Source: Chloroflexota bacterium
Lineage (GTDB): Bacteria; Chloroflexota; Anaerolineae; Caldilineales; Caldilineaceae
Assembly (NCBI GenBank): GCA_018969295.1
Contig: JAGWYN010000051.1
Location: 1-26,076, forward strand
Reading direction: 5' to 3'
DNA: 26,076 nucleotides
Both the position numbers and the translations under genes were made by a program. This document shows, piece after piece, positions 18,901 to 21,751 of this stretch; position 1 is the first letter of the stretch, and every line of letters starts with the position of its first letter. The notes beneath the pieces are model-generated. The model searched no databases, had not been told where the DNA came from, and saw only the letters and a program-made list of their open reading frames with translations.

Positions 18901-21349
18901 TGGGACGAACGGCAACGATCAGGAGACAAACGGGGGGGATCGTGACAGCGATGTCGACCCAACGACAGGTCTGACAGGAGCAACCGCTCTGGCAGCCGGT
19001 GAAACCGATCGCACATGGGATCTGGGTCTGTATCTGCCTACAGAACCGGCAGCGATCGGCGACCGTGTCTGGTACGATGCCAATCGCGATGGTCTGCAGA
19101 ATGCAGATGAACAGGGTGTGCCCGGTGTAGGAGTCTCGTTGTACAACCGCGCCGGTCTGTTGTTGGCACAGACACAGACCGACGCACAGGGCGGCTATCT
19201 CTTCCAGAATCTGCCTGCAGGCGACTATGTCGTGCAGTTTTTGCCGCCCGTCGCATACACTGTCACGGCCCGGGACGCAGGAGGGACAGACGGCGACGAT
19301 CCATCTGCCCTTAGCGGTGCGGACGACAGCGACGGCGACCCGACGACCTGGCGCACGGTGGTGACCAGCCTGGCAGCGGGTGAAACAGACCGCACATGGG
19401 ATCTTGGGCTGTATCTGGCAGCCGAGCCCGCTGCGATCGGCGATCGGGTCTGGTACGATACCAATCGCGATGGCATACAGAGCATCGGTGAAACGGGTGT
19501 GCCCGGCCTGTCTGTTCAGCTGTTGGACAGCACAGGGAGCGTTTGGGCGACTACGACCACGGATCAAAACGGCAGCTACCGTTTTGAGAACCTGGTGCCT
19601 GGCGATTATGCTGTGCAGTTTGTGCTTCCCAAAGGCTATCAGATCAGCCTACAAAATGCCGATGGTATGATCGGCGATGACCAGGCAACGGGTGGGGATG
19701 CCGACAGCGACGCTGATCAGACAACCGGACGCACGTCCATCACCAATCTGGCAGCTGGTGAAAACGATTCGACCTGGGATCTGGGAATTTATCTGTCCGT
19801 GCAACCAGCGGCGATCGGAGATTTGGTCTGGTATGACACCAACCAAGATGGGGTGCAGGGTACAAACGAAACGGGTGTGCCGGGTGTGAGGGTCCAGCTG
19901 TACGATGCAGCCGGTGGTTTGGTGGCACAGATGCGCACCGATGCCGGTGGCAACTACCGCTTTGCCAATTTGGCGCCTGGTGACTATGCAGTACAGTTCT
20001 TCCCGCCGACTGCCTATACGATCAGCCCGCAAAATGTCGGCAGCGACGATACCCTGGACAGCGATGTACATCCAGAGACGGGTCGCACCGCATTGACGAC
20101 ACTGTTTCCTGGCGAGACCGATTCGACCTGGGATCTGGGGATTTCACTGCCGGTTGAACCGGTCAGCATCGGTGATTATGCCTGGTTCGACACAAATCGA
20201 GATGGGCGTCAGGACCCGGGCGAGCTGGGTATACCCGGCGTGGTCGTAGCGGTGTACGACGAAGCTGGCAATCTGTTGGCAGAGACGACGACAGACATTG
20301 ATGGCCGTTATCTGTTTGCCAACCTGCCGCCAAGTGCCTACCAGCTGCGCTTTACGGTACGTTCTTACACGCTCACCACTGCAGGTAGCGGTACGAGCGA
20401 AGACAGCGATGGGAACCCATTGACAGGCCGTACCCGTATAGTCACGCTCCGTGCGGGTGACAACGATCAGACCTGGGATCTGGGGCTTCATCTGGACAGT
20501 CTGTTGCCAGCCAGTCTGGGAAATTTTGTCTGGCTGGACAGCAATCAGGATGGTTTGCAAAGTGCAGGTGAACCCGGTATGGCAGGTGTGCATGTACAGT
20601 TGTATACTGCAGAAAATATGCTGCTGGCTCAGATGACGACTCGCGTCGATGGCAGCTATCTTTTCAACAGCCTGGCACCGGGTGAATACTGGGTCGGATT
20701 TACACCTTCTTCTGGCTATGTGGTCACGCAGCAAGATGCGGCGGGCGAGAACGGCATCGACCAGAGCGACGGCGGTGCCAGTGACAGCGATGCTGACCAG
20801 AGAACGGGCTGGACACGCAGAATCGGGTTGGCAGCTGCTGAAAACGATCTGACCTGGGATGTAGGCCTGGATCAGGTGGTGTCTGAAGAACCTTCGATCT
20901 TTCTCCCGATTGTGGGATATATCCGAACCTACTCGCTTTATATGCCGATGATTTATTTTATCTGCCAGACGGAGATCCCGATTCCGAGTCAGTTGTCATT
21001 GCCTGAAACCCCTGAGCCGGTTGTGCCGACCCCGGTTGTGCCGACCCCGGTTGTGCCGACCCCAGAAGTGACCGGGACCCCGGAGGCGACCGGGACTCCT
21101 GCAGTGACCGGGACCCCAGAGGCGACCGGGACCCCAGAGGCGACCGGGACCCCGGAGGCGACGGGGACCCCAGAGGCGACGGGGACCCCGGAGGCGACCG
21201 GGACCCCGGAGGCGACGGGGACCCCAGAGGCGACGGGGACCCCAGAGGCGACGGGGACCCCGGAGGCGACCGGGACCCTAGAGGCGACCGAAACGTTGCC
21301 CCAGGATCCGGTACTTCCGGGGCCGACTGGGACTGCACCGGCATGGTAG
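881..21349 (+). CDS. Giant exported multidomain SdrD-B / RCC1 / malectin-like surface protein (6822 aa)
   Basis: One continuous reading frame. Residues 1-31 form a signal peptide (basic RLCRFW, hydrophobic core, SVSA cleavage site). The order is: B-like domain 51-205; propeller-like module 207-450 resuming 1348-1640; inside it a malectin-like domain interrupted by two blocks of seven RCC1 repeats (485-845 and 920-1296); B domains from 1643 and 1825; a B-like domain 1988-2107; a second propeller-like module 2108-2560; 33 B domains 2566-6663; a hydrophobic IFLPIV/LYMPMI segment; a Pro/Thr tail. SdrD-type B domains bind calcium and act as rigid spacers in staphylococcal adhesins, so a role as a long cell-surface or secreted adhesive fibre is inferred. 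No LPXTG anchor, enzyme motif or C-terminal membrane helix with basic residues is visible. ATG 881 gives a full signal peptide but has only a weak ribosome site; ATG 893 is an alternative. The rough mass is about 0.7 MDa. Confidence 0.93.
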   Translation: MSLKMLQRLCRFWGIGLATVLFALLSVSVSAESVFPSTAEFPQPAPQLQSMVAVSGTIFLDYNGDGYRSTDGKNPYPITLPATVQGSTDGALWPRDSGVAGITVTAYISGSVVPQASAVSDARGAYTLSLASGGSYQIVFSGYQGLGYSEGPKGKMGVTAGQVIPDNYSGVSPGSTATSYEPSVGNGFVILNLSSATSLRSKVHFGLVRASLYSNVAPRVAWSMASSGSSATSVVDSQRPLQTSWTGGDLLSSQRKDLVDRNQVGTVWGLAYQPISDRLFAASVVRRFAPPLASDPKSDTLFLVDNNRLANPNSNPTSPALLGSIRLASLGIDTGALPARNSVYIDGGDLETYARVGKSGIGGIDLFTNDYNSILYLANLYDRKIYGLNVQMPATTTLTAAEVIALPDAPWVTQDPCHGQGPARPWAVKVYEGFLYVGLVCTGEDAPQTAVYVGAGQLADANGWSRDSGLYTTVDAKVRAAKVSDNDEDFTCAITTQGGVKCWGYNGMGMVGDGTTIHTNKPTIYVPGLTSGVKALAAANSAICAVTAQGGVKCWGDNTNGRLGDGTTIAHPAPVEVSALSSGVTDIDLAVTSTCVIQNGAARCWGYKLYGLGNGTTTSSTPVTVTGIVSGAVQIETNNHNTCVRMENGTVRCWGRGLYGANGDGFTADRSTPVTVTVTGGAVLTEVVEIAMASDAACAVRNDSRVFCWGRDNYGQLGNGAPTASALRADSVKNGDNSELVGIRSIAGGRYEVVEGGNFCVVNTAGGVVCWGYGGYSALGNAVLINPTPIPISGLSSGVAALDTGLATSCAVMVDGTLKCWGYGGLGGLGNGANLDSTTPVTVLPVAPSTLSYVNQPAPYHVARISQSSLLTYTIPVTNGDYEVTAFFISDKDAALDLSVEGQPVLPKRVFATPSSPLSQTIVSGQDFSCALTTSQGVQCWGEGANGRLGNGAAVDSEIPVDVQGLTSGVSALAAGEAHVCALTQAGGVKCWGANAYGQLGRGTGNTTESTTPVDVVGLGSGVKAIGVGSHFSCAILAADGRVKCWGRNEYSQLGDDSAIRREVPVDVTTTNGAQTPFTGAREVRGGTYHACALLDTGTVKCWGHQGQGQLGDGIQNAASNRDYAADVTVAASTPLTNVRSIATGARMSCAVLTTGAVKCWGGAWPTNSGQVGDGSNTDRTRPADVVGLGSGVVAISSNSMGDNTGHTCALLGSGAVKCWGENGNGQLGDNSTSDKWSPNSVVDLEQGVAALGAGNTHTCAVMTNGAVLCWGDSDNRQLGLTATTDRTRPFNLPGTTAVYALPNQQAVALQSTTITDGLLTVVVTRTSGNMQTAFLSGIAVRPKLTGNALVYAYPLSQDGRPLGAGSGVTWTLPLSFSLAYSRSAQIDGDSCSALGIGTRKTAGWNRWEDSYRDSWHAAVTSTTNCGPVGRRIAAYPQPMLVDLEFGPAGNMVLGFADRFGYQMRTSGNWDGNNAGTYYTQQPVPPGSADTAAGYYSIGVAGDLLCASGSTASPANGSWSVEKGGICAGRTGTITETNTGGVAEFFDDTYQRIDNYDRWEPARGALYQIPGAYSVAANSSYLYSTDTDYSAGATTFDWTEGSVRRSQSGVNFAWTSIGDARFGMASDLLHDFELLTLPAPVEIGDRVWYDANANGLQDPGEPGIGGVAVTLTDPNGNSATATTDAAGYFLFSSDPDPTPTGVRDDNSNLSTGSRLYGLDGKSVGEVNLLLPGNGEFVLRVALVQGNLLKFPATSSGEQLYPAPAQANTDNPPARAGDINNDVRDSDGLLEQESTGLGSVIRFVVGQAGLNDSAYDFGFVVPDLKIGNQVWLDANNNNVLESGESGLANVAVELYLDSNRDNVYTPGTDRLHQTATTDSNGRYLFDNLGSAQYLVVITQTNFVAGGALFNKVPSQATGGVTADSNSDRNNLTHGTRSGLLGSGGYVAANVLTLIGGREPDVAGDGDDIFGNLTVDFGFFDATVCVAASGDLGGAIFVDANLNGFGDSTESLLPQAARVTAYDLQNSVVATASVGLDGKYRLPGLYSARPATETLRIEFTELQAGYATGPDGSYSVAAGGVLTGSGTSVRFQNGASCAVNYGVTDLYASACTAPYIAMTVLYGGPASGANPLVAGSNAATQNSVITWRYGATGIRTGEYLGEAKGADVGATWGMAVDRAQGQILVSALVKRSVQLGPLGLGGVYRMTARDTDPVEPLMDLAALGLDLGASRLPSNAVRSAQYDDPLVVAEWVAKAGIGDMDLDEKGQTLWLTNLYRKQLVAIRVERKTALSGSNPVRASDILTQTAVPMPACSGGEGRPWGIAVREGFVYAGVVCDAFISQNPNHLSAAVYRYNIVAGSWEGTALAQFPLTYNAPSTVGWYVPYYGLNAASRFMPWQNMAPNVVSYKQPILADIEFDDDGSLVLQIIDRSGHQRTPYQINPVPTYFVTGGDTIRLCNVNGTFVQQGASGCPLSRRNAMGVGGGQFYWGAFMPLHFNTQNGGLAVLPGSREVVMGAINPNDAIYSQGAYYLSSLTGAKRSGGYIVGDNFLKGTGIGDLEIVCEPAPLEIGNRIWLDQNANGLQDANEPPLAGIGVRLYRAGTDRQFGTVDDLLVLTTTTNSRGEYIFSDRTDGNADREIYAHTDYQVRVHRTQTPLYSYLLTQHNRLIGSTAANSGGVTSTGDESSASNYADLRDSDAVLIGAEAVITVTTSLYRDNNHTYDMGFYPEAVLGNQIWYDADRDGVLDAGEIGAPGVQVVLYNVQGTAVATTTTDARGLYTFTALPPATYKVAVSVPADYAISPQTAGGSSIDANGVTAPEDLTVGETNLTKDAGLYYTGRLGDRVWLDRNADGVQDAGEPGMAGVTITLSSSSVQAISTTVTDANGNYNFPDLLPGVYTLRVTPPPGYLASPQDAAAGGVAADSDLNPQNFQMGYTLGTNERYSHLDAGFYQAASLGDLVWSDNDVDGIQDAGEPGVSGVTVVLHRALTGQPVLTTTTNAGGFYTFTNLTPGDYFVDFTLPVGYTISPQDATGANGVGPDDGGTTDSDVDPLTERTATTTLRSGENDPTWDLGIYQLAKLGDRVWLDGDGDGIQDAGETGVAGVPVVLHHALTGQSLLTTTTDASGLYTFTGLAPASYYVKFVLPVTYTVSPLDAGGALSDSLDSDVDPVTVRTATTVLTAGENDPTWDLGVYVAVRVGDAVWSDGDVDGVQDVGEAGVAGVVVTLYNAATNQPFQVAGKPLTTTTDFDGVYLFKALPPGNYMVVFDLATLQVGYAVTLRDATGSGINEGNDSDADPATGQTAATGFLASGQENRTVDMGVYLTAGLGNYVWSDLDADGIQDLDETGAPGIVVNLYAIDNTILATTTTGATGDYQFRELVPATYTVGFVWPPSYGVSPVNALYDADGDPTTADVNNDALDSDAITNTLRTAPVGLSSGEFNPKLDSGGYFTGTLGDRVWEDLNRNGVQDAGELGVASVVLTLTNGAGQVVTTTTDANGYYSFNNLNLGSYTVTVQPPPGYAPTLQNIGIEVGDSDLSPASAQMNYTLGVNERYPNLDVGLYLPVGLGDTVWSDTDADGLQDVGETGMQGVTVVLYDAVAAAPLLTTTTNAGGVYTFTNLMPGDYFVGFRVPAGYAVSPRDVGSDDAADSDADPQTGQTVSTTLTSGESDPTWDLGLYPLARLGDTVWSDTDADGLQDVGETGVQGVTVVLYDAVAAAPLLTTTTNAGGVYTFTNLMPGDYFVGFRVPAGYAASPRDVGSNDAADSDADPQTGQTVSTTLTAGENDPTWDLGLYEPARLGDTVWSDTDADGLQDVGETGVQGVTVVLYDAVAAAPLLTTTTNAGGVYTFTNLTPGDYFVGFRVPAGYAASPRDVGSDDAADSDADPQTGQTVSTTLTAGENDPTWDLGLYEPASLGDTVWYDLNKDGTRDAGDLGMPGVEMVLYDINGSPLLTSTTDANGLYLFEALEPGTYSVGFQLPPNFEFTALDLGGDDSADSDVDPTVNRTAPVTLAAGEENLTLDAGVYFTGLLGDRVWMDLNANGVQDRGELGVDAVALTLTTASGAVYTTTTAQRGYYVFQDLQPAVYTVTVALPSGYLASPQDRVAGGIAADSDLNPVSMQMAYMLDANENYPHLDVGIYRTVRVGDFVWYDEDRDGIQDSGETGVPDVVARLYDRTTNQPYQINGQPLTTTTDLQGFYRFENLLPGDYFVEFDLETLPVGYMLTKQNVGGGEAVDSDVGLDGRTGATGFLVSGSEDLTLDLGVVAIASLGDFVWYDTDRDGIQDSGETGVAGVRVDLLDVGGAVLVTTTTNSAGFYAFSDLAPGVYAIQFAPLADYQISLRDAGGESGDDSVTGGATDSDADPATGKTITTTLAVAENDPTWDLGVYLPGGPATIGDRVWYDTDEDGIQDVGEAGVLGVTVQLLDANGAIVASTTTAANGDYTFPNLAPGTYAVAFVLPAGYVVSPRDVGSDDTADSDADPSTVRTAATALVANENDLTWDLGIYLPLAHFGDRVWIESDRDGLASTGMLTPVEGMVLTATARTGTVYTTTTHAQGYYSFTLPAGTYTVTYGSVPERYGVVVSSATPGGASESGNQGSYQESGNPDQSHANGTVVTVGAGEANWRIDFAFNTPLASIGNWVWYDTDNDGLQDAGETGMLGVLVNLLDRQGAVVDTTKTDASGYYSFDELLAGEYAVAFVVPTGYTVSPQDVSGEETVDSDAAPTTGRTITTTLSPGENDLTWDLGLYLPIAPASIGDYVWFDTNQNGIQDASETGIPGVLVKLFDANGAVLAETTTDAKGYYRFSHLSPGTYSVQFVPPVGYVISLQDVGGKTGSDPVTGGDTDSDADPSTGRTMPTMLSAGEHDPTWDVGLFLSVAPARIGDRVWYDADQDGIQDASELGVAGIQVFLYAADSTLVARTVTDADGQYYFDNLVPGDYALAFVLPSPAYTISPRDAAGESGNDRGTGGVADSDADPVTGRTAVTTLTAGEHDLTWDVGLYEEASIGDFVWYDADRDGLQDAVESGLSGVKVELYDNDGRLSRTTTTDEEGYYSLTSLPPGEYQIKFILPVGYAISPQNAGGETGADPSTGGSADSDADPVTGWTPKTMLAAGEHDPTWDLGLYLPVEPASIGNSVWYDADRDGIQDDGETGVPGVTVNLLDADGAVVATTQTDSDGNYLFRQLMPGTYSVQFAPLAAYVLSPQDAGGETGNDPATGGVTDSDAAPSTGRTMPTVLAAGEHDPTWDLGLYLPVESASIGSSVWYDADQDGLQDAGETGVSGVQVVLLDANDNNLAVTRTDDDGRYGFINVVPGEYSIWFLPPAGYAISPQYMGARDADSDADPVIGKTVLTTLGAGENDLTWDAGLMLPVEPAGLGDRVWLDIDRDGVQDAEEQGVSGVKVKLYDGVGRPKATTRTDENGMYQFVNRIPGEYVVAFVPPFDGTISLWDVGSEDGTDSDADPVTGRTAVITLVSGENDATWDAGILSGLLLGDRVYRDVRNNGFYDSMEDSGIDDVVVNLYRDVNGDGQLTTADGQVLATTLTRNGGFYLFDKLLPGDYLVELDHTNFAVGQPLESLVSSLHAVHNGSEPKIDPDTDVNHDDNGWEVLVCPEEPTDPLNCIRSVRSDAVTLSFNDEPVTDEDTDEKTDTYSNLSVDFGLYDPSLGNRVWDDTNMNGLQDETDTGIANVLINLYLDSNLNNGLDAGDTYVRSTRTDHGGYYLFTFLLPDDYIVQIDASNFAAGGALVGYSASPATSTDPDDNNNNDSNGVLDATGGYASGALTLSSLGEPIDDGDGSELTNLTLDFGFFVQARIGDRVWYDADRNGIQDADESGVPGVTVQLLDGSGQLLKTTRSDIDGRYLFDTLPAGEYKIKFLLPAGYVISPKDVGGADGNDQTTGGDADSDVDPTTGETAVTNLTASERDRTWDLGIYLSVEPAAIGDRVWYDSNRNGLQEFSEPGMAGVVVELLDSNQHSWATTVTDGSGTYFFRNLPPGAYRVRFMVPAGYVITTQDAGGTNGNDQETNGGDRDSDVDPTTGLTGATALAAGETDRTWDLGLYLPTEPAAIGDRVWYDANRDGLQNADEQGVPGVGVSLYNRAGLLLAQTQTDAQGGYLFQNLPAGDYVVQFLPPVAYTVTARDAGGTDGDDPSALSGADDSDGDPTTWRTVVTSLAAGETDRTWDLGLYLAAEPAAIGDRVWYDTNRDGIQSIGETGVPGLSVQLLDSTGSVWATTTTDQNGSYRFENLVPGDYAVQFVLPKGYQISLQNADGMIGDDQATGGDADSDADQTTGRTSITNLAAGENDSTWDLGIYLSVQPAAIGDLVWYDTNQDGVQGTNETGVPGVRVQLYDAAGGLVAQMRTDAGGNYRFANLAPGDYAVQFFPPTAYTISPQNVGSDDTLDSDVHPETGRTALTTLFPGETDSTWDLGISLPVEPVSIGDYAWFDTNRDGRQDPGELGIPGVVVAVYDEAGNLLAETTTDIDGRYLFANLPPSAYQLRFTVRSYTLTTAGSGTSEDSDGNPLTGRTRIVTLRAGDNDQTWDLGLHLDSLLPASLGNFVWLDSNQDGLQSAGEPGMAGVHVQLYTAENMLLAQMTTRVDGSYLFNSLAPGEYWVGFTPSSGYVVTQQDAAGENGIDQSDGGASDSDADQRTGWTRRIGLAAAENDLTWDVGLDQVVSEEPSIFLPIVGYIRTYSLYMPMIYFICQTEIPIPSQLSLPETPEPVVPTPVVPTPVVPTPEVTGTPEATGTPAVTGTPEATGTPEATGTPEATGTPEATGTPEATGTPEATGTPEATGTPEATGTPEATGTLEATETLPQDPVLPGPTGTAPAW
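1031..1498 (+). other. N-terminal B-like beta-sandwich domain
   Basis: Residues 51-206 begin SGTIFLDYNGDGYRS, a variant of the B-domain opening with a D-Y-N-G-D-G calcium-type loop. They continue with DSGVAGITVTAY and GAYTLSLASGGSYQIVF, as in B domains. A closely similar divergent domain occurs at 6842-7195 (GGAIFVDANLNGFGDS), also directly before a propeller-like module, so the pair was probably duplicated together. Confidence 0.65.
1499..2230 (+). other. Propeller-like module 1, first part (residues 207-450)
   Basis: This part contains VGTVWGLAYQP, RLFAASVVRRF, GIGGIDLF, ILYLANLYDRKIYGLNV and RPWAVKVYEGFLYVGLVC. Each has a direct counterpart in the second module (ATWGMAVDR, GDMDLDEKG, RPWGIAVREGFVYAGVVC). 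The repeated short strands with G-[LI]-x-[VY] patterns suggest NHL-like propeller blades; this is inference. The module is cut after residue 450 by the malectin/RCC1 insert and resumes at 4922. Confidence 0.55.
2333..3415 (+). repeat. RCC1 block 1: seven repeats
   Basis: Seven copies of the RCC1 repeat are recognised by a C-x(8-9)-CWG core followed by a G-x-L-G-[ND]-G-like turn, for example CAITTQGGVKCWG, CAVTAQGGVKCWG and CAVRNDSRVFCWG. Seven is the blade number of the classical RCC1 propeller, so this block can form one closed domain. Each repeat has a cysteine pair, suited to an exported, disulphide-stabilised propeller. Confidence 0.85.
3641..4768 (+). repeat. RCC1 block 2: seven repeats
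   Basis: A second group of seven RCC1 repeats runs from CALTTSQGVQCWG to CAVMTNGAVLCWG, with GRLGNG, GQLGRG and GQLGDN turns. All seven have the cysteine pair (spacing 9 or 10). It is separated from block 1 by about 75 residues that look like the middle of the malectin-like domain rather than a blade. Confidence 0.85.
4922..5800 (+). other. Propeller-like module 1, second part (residues 1348-1640)
   Basis: After the insert the module resumes with NALVYAYPLSQDG and continues with YPQPMLVDLEFGPAGNMVLGFADRFGYQ, which matches YKQPILADIEFDDDGSLVLQIIDRSGHQ in module 2. It ends with RFGMASDLLHDFELL just before the first full B domain. Confidence 0.55.
5807..6841 (+). repeat. Two SdrD-type B domains (starts 5807 and 6353)
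   Basis: Both open with the B-domain signature (IGDRVWYDANANGLQD; IGNQVWLDANNNNVLES). The first carries a long insertion after GYFLFSS (DGKSVGEVNLLLPG). The second is of the extended type with an added D-S-N-R-D-N loop. Both end in F/YDFGF, the usual last strand. Confidence 0.8.
6842..8575 (+). other. Second copy: divergent B-like domain plus propeller-like module 2
   Basis: Residues 1988-2107 form the divergent B-like domain (GGAIFVDANLNGFGDS). Residues 2108-2560 form a propeller-like module with no malectin/RCC1 insert. Matching landmarks to module 1 are WGMAVDR, GIGDMDLDEKG, LTNLYRKQLVAI, GRPWGIAVREGFVYAGVVC, AAVYRYN and ILADIEF. It is therefore an internal paralogue of 1031-5800 that shows the uninterrupted state. 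Confidence 0.65.
11564..12607 (+). repeat. Three near-identical 348-bp tandem repeats
   Basis: Units 11564-11911, 11912-12259 and 12260-12607 each encode one 116-residue B domain. They differ at only a few positions: M/V after GETG, MPGD versus TPGD, SNDAAD versus SDDAAD, and TSGES versus TAGEN. All other neighbouring units in the array are clearly diverged. This is a recent tandem expansion or gene conversion, and a place where an assembly could collapse or expand. Confidence 0.9.
17330..18295 (+). other. Two extended B domains with an extra Asp-rich loop
   Basis: Units at 17330-17848 (173 residues) and 17849-18295 (149 residues) carry a second calcium-type loop after the LY strand (DVNGDGQLTTADG; DSNLNNGLDAGD). 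Both also have a longer loop before the last strand. The first also has the only cysteine pair noticed in the 33-domain array (LVCPEE and LNCIRS). They resemble the extended unit at 6353 more than their neighbours. Confidence 0.75.
20879..21346 (+). other. C-terminal hydrophobic segment and Pro/Thr-rich tail
   Basis: Residues 6667-6822. After the last B domain comes SIFLPIVGYIRTYSLYMPMIYF, in which a Y/F-L/M-P-I/M motif occurs twice, then a run of PVVPT and TGTPEA repeats ending LPGPTGTAPAW. 'YLPLV'-like words near the C-terminus are common in secreted Chloroflexota proteins as I recall them, and their role is unknown. There is no LPXTG box followed by a membrane helix and basic end, so sortase anchoring is not supported. 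Confidence 0.6.
21017..21295 (+). repeat. Tail minisatellites: three 15-bp and thirteen 18-bp units
   Basis: Three PVVPT units (15 bp) span 21017-21061. Thirteen 18-bp units span 21062-21295. Ten of these encode exactly PEATGT, and the others are PEVTGT, PAVTGT and LEATET. At DNA level units differ mainly by CCA/CCG and ACC/ACG choices. All unit lengths are multiples of three, so slippage changes tail length without breaking the frame. Thr-rich tails of this type are often glycosylated; that is inference. Confidence 0.9.
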
Positions 21350-21421
21350 AATCGGTTCGACCTGAAGTGGTGCGTCTCTGTGACAACAAAGAGTGGGATT
21401 GTATTCAGGATCTGTTAAACT

Positions 21422-21444
21422 GGCTCAGGCAGCCTGTTTGAGCC
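21422..21444 (+). terminator. Weak hairpin downstream of the giant gene
   Basis: GGCTCA (21422-21427) pairs with TGAGCC (21439-21444), and the stem can be extended inward by two G-U pairs and one C-G pair. There is no T-run after it, so intrinsic termination is uncertain. It also lies where the antiporter fragment begins. Confidence 0.3.
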
Positions 21445-21678
21445 AACCGAAGGAATTCGCAGAGATTTGGTGGAGATCGACCTGCCGGCTGGCTCGTCGG
21501 GCGTCGGCAGGCAGCTGGTCAATTTGGGGCTGCCCCCTGGTACGTTGATGGTGTTGATTGGACGTGAGCAGCGTTTTTTGTTCCAGAGGGCAGCACAGTG
21601 CTGGAGGCGGGCGATACCCTTTTTGTACTTTGTACGGCAGAGACGCTTCGTCAGGTCAAAGGGATTTTGGGGATTTGA
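21437..21678 (+). pseudogene. C-terminal TrkA-C fragment of a K+/H+ antiporter-like gene, frameshifted
   Basis: The frame from 21437 reads FEPTEGIRRDLVEIDLPAG, then GRQLVNLGLPPGTLMVLI. At the T-run 21574-21579 the homology moves by one base to VPEGSTVLEAGDTLFVLC and QVKGILGI, with a stop at 21676-21678. This is the RCK-C/TrkA-C regulatory domain found at the end of NhaP2/CvrA-like cation/proton antiporters. The membrane part is missing: an in-frame TAA lies at 21416, and the giant gene ends just upstream. A neighbouring frame (21343-21438, ending LLNWLRQPV) might be more of the same remnant, but that is uncertain. The frameshift could in principle be a sequencing error, but the missing membrane domain could not. 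Confidence 0.7.
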
Positions 21679-21727
21679 CAGAAAAATTCAGCCAAGCCAC
21701 CCAAGAGCTTCTACTGTGGCGGCGTGT

Positions 21728-21747
21728 CACTTGCCGCGTGGCAGGTG
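21728..21747 (-). terminator. Hairpin just after the kimA stop codon
   Basis: On the plus strand CACTTGCC (21728-21735) and GGCAGGTG (21740-21747) form an 8-bp stem (one wobble pair) with a GCGT loop. It lies 4 bases beyond the kimA stop and could end that transcript. No U-run follows, so this is only a candidate. Confidence 0.35.
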
Positions 21748-21751
21748 GGGT

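Larger units (their letters stand above)
8576..20869 (+). repeat. Array of 33 SdrD-type B domains
   Basis: Domains start at 8576, 9062, 9389, 9734, 10106, 10460, 10847, 11228, 11564, 11912, 12260, 12608, 12953, 13295, 13670, 14048, 14396, 14774, 15128, 15506, 15878, 16256, 16634, 16985, 17330, 17849, 18296, 18674, 19055, 19436, 19814, 20168 and 20516. The common pattern is [IL]-G-D-x-V-W-x-D, D-x-D-G-x-Q-D-x-G-E, G-V-x-V-x-L, TTTTDAxGxYxF, L-x-P-G-x-Y, DSDxDP and TWDLGLY. The first Asp-rich loop resembles the calcium site of SdrD B domains. Most units are 114-118 residues, or about 126 when a GGETGxDxxTGG insertion precedes DSD. Units from 17330 and 17849 are longer, and the one at 14396 has lost most of the Asp loop. 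Lysine is very rare, so CnaB-type Lys-Asn isopeptide bonds are unlikely. Confidence 0.88.

Noticed and set aside
8576..20869. Regular spacing of about 348-380 bp as a CRISPR or satellite array
   Set aside because: The units are protein domains with normal codon drift, not short identical repeats with unique spacers.
21290..21346. LPGPTG near the C-terminus as a sortase (LPXTG) signal
   Set aside because: The spacing is LP-x-x-TG, and only a few residues follow. There is no membrane helix or basic tail.
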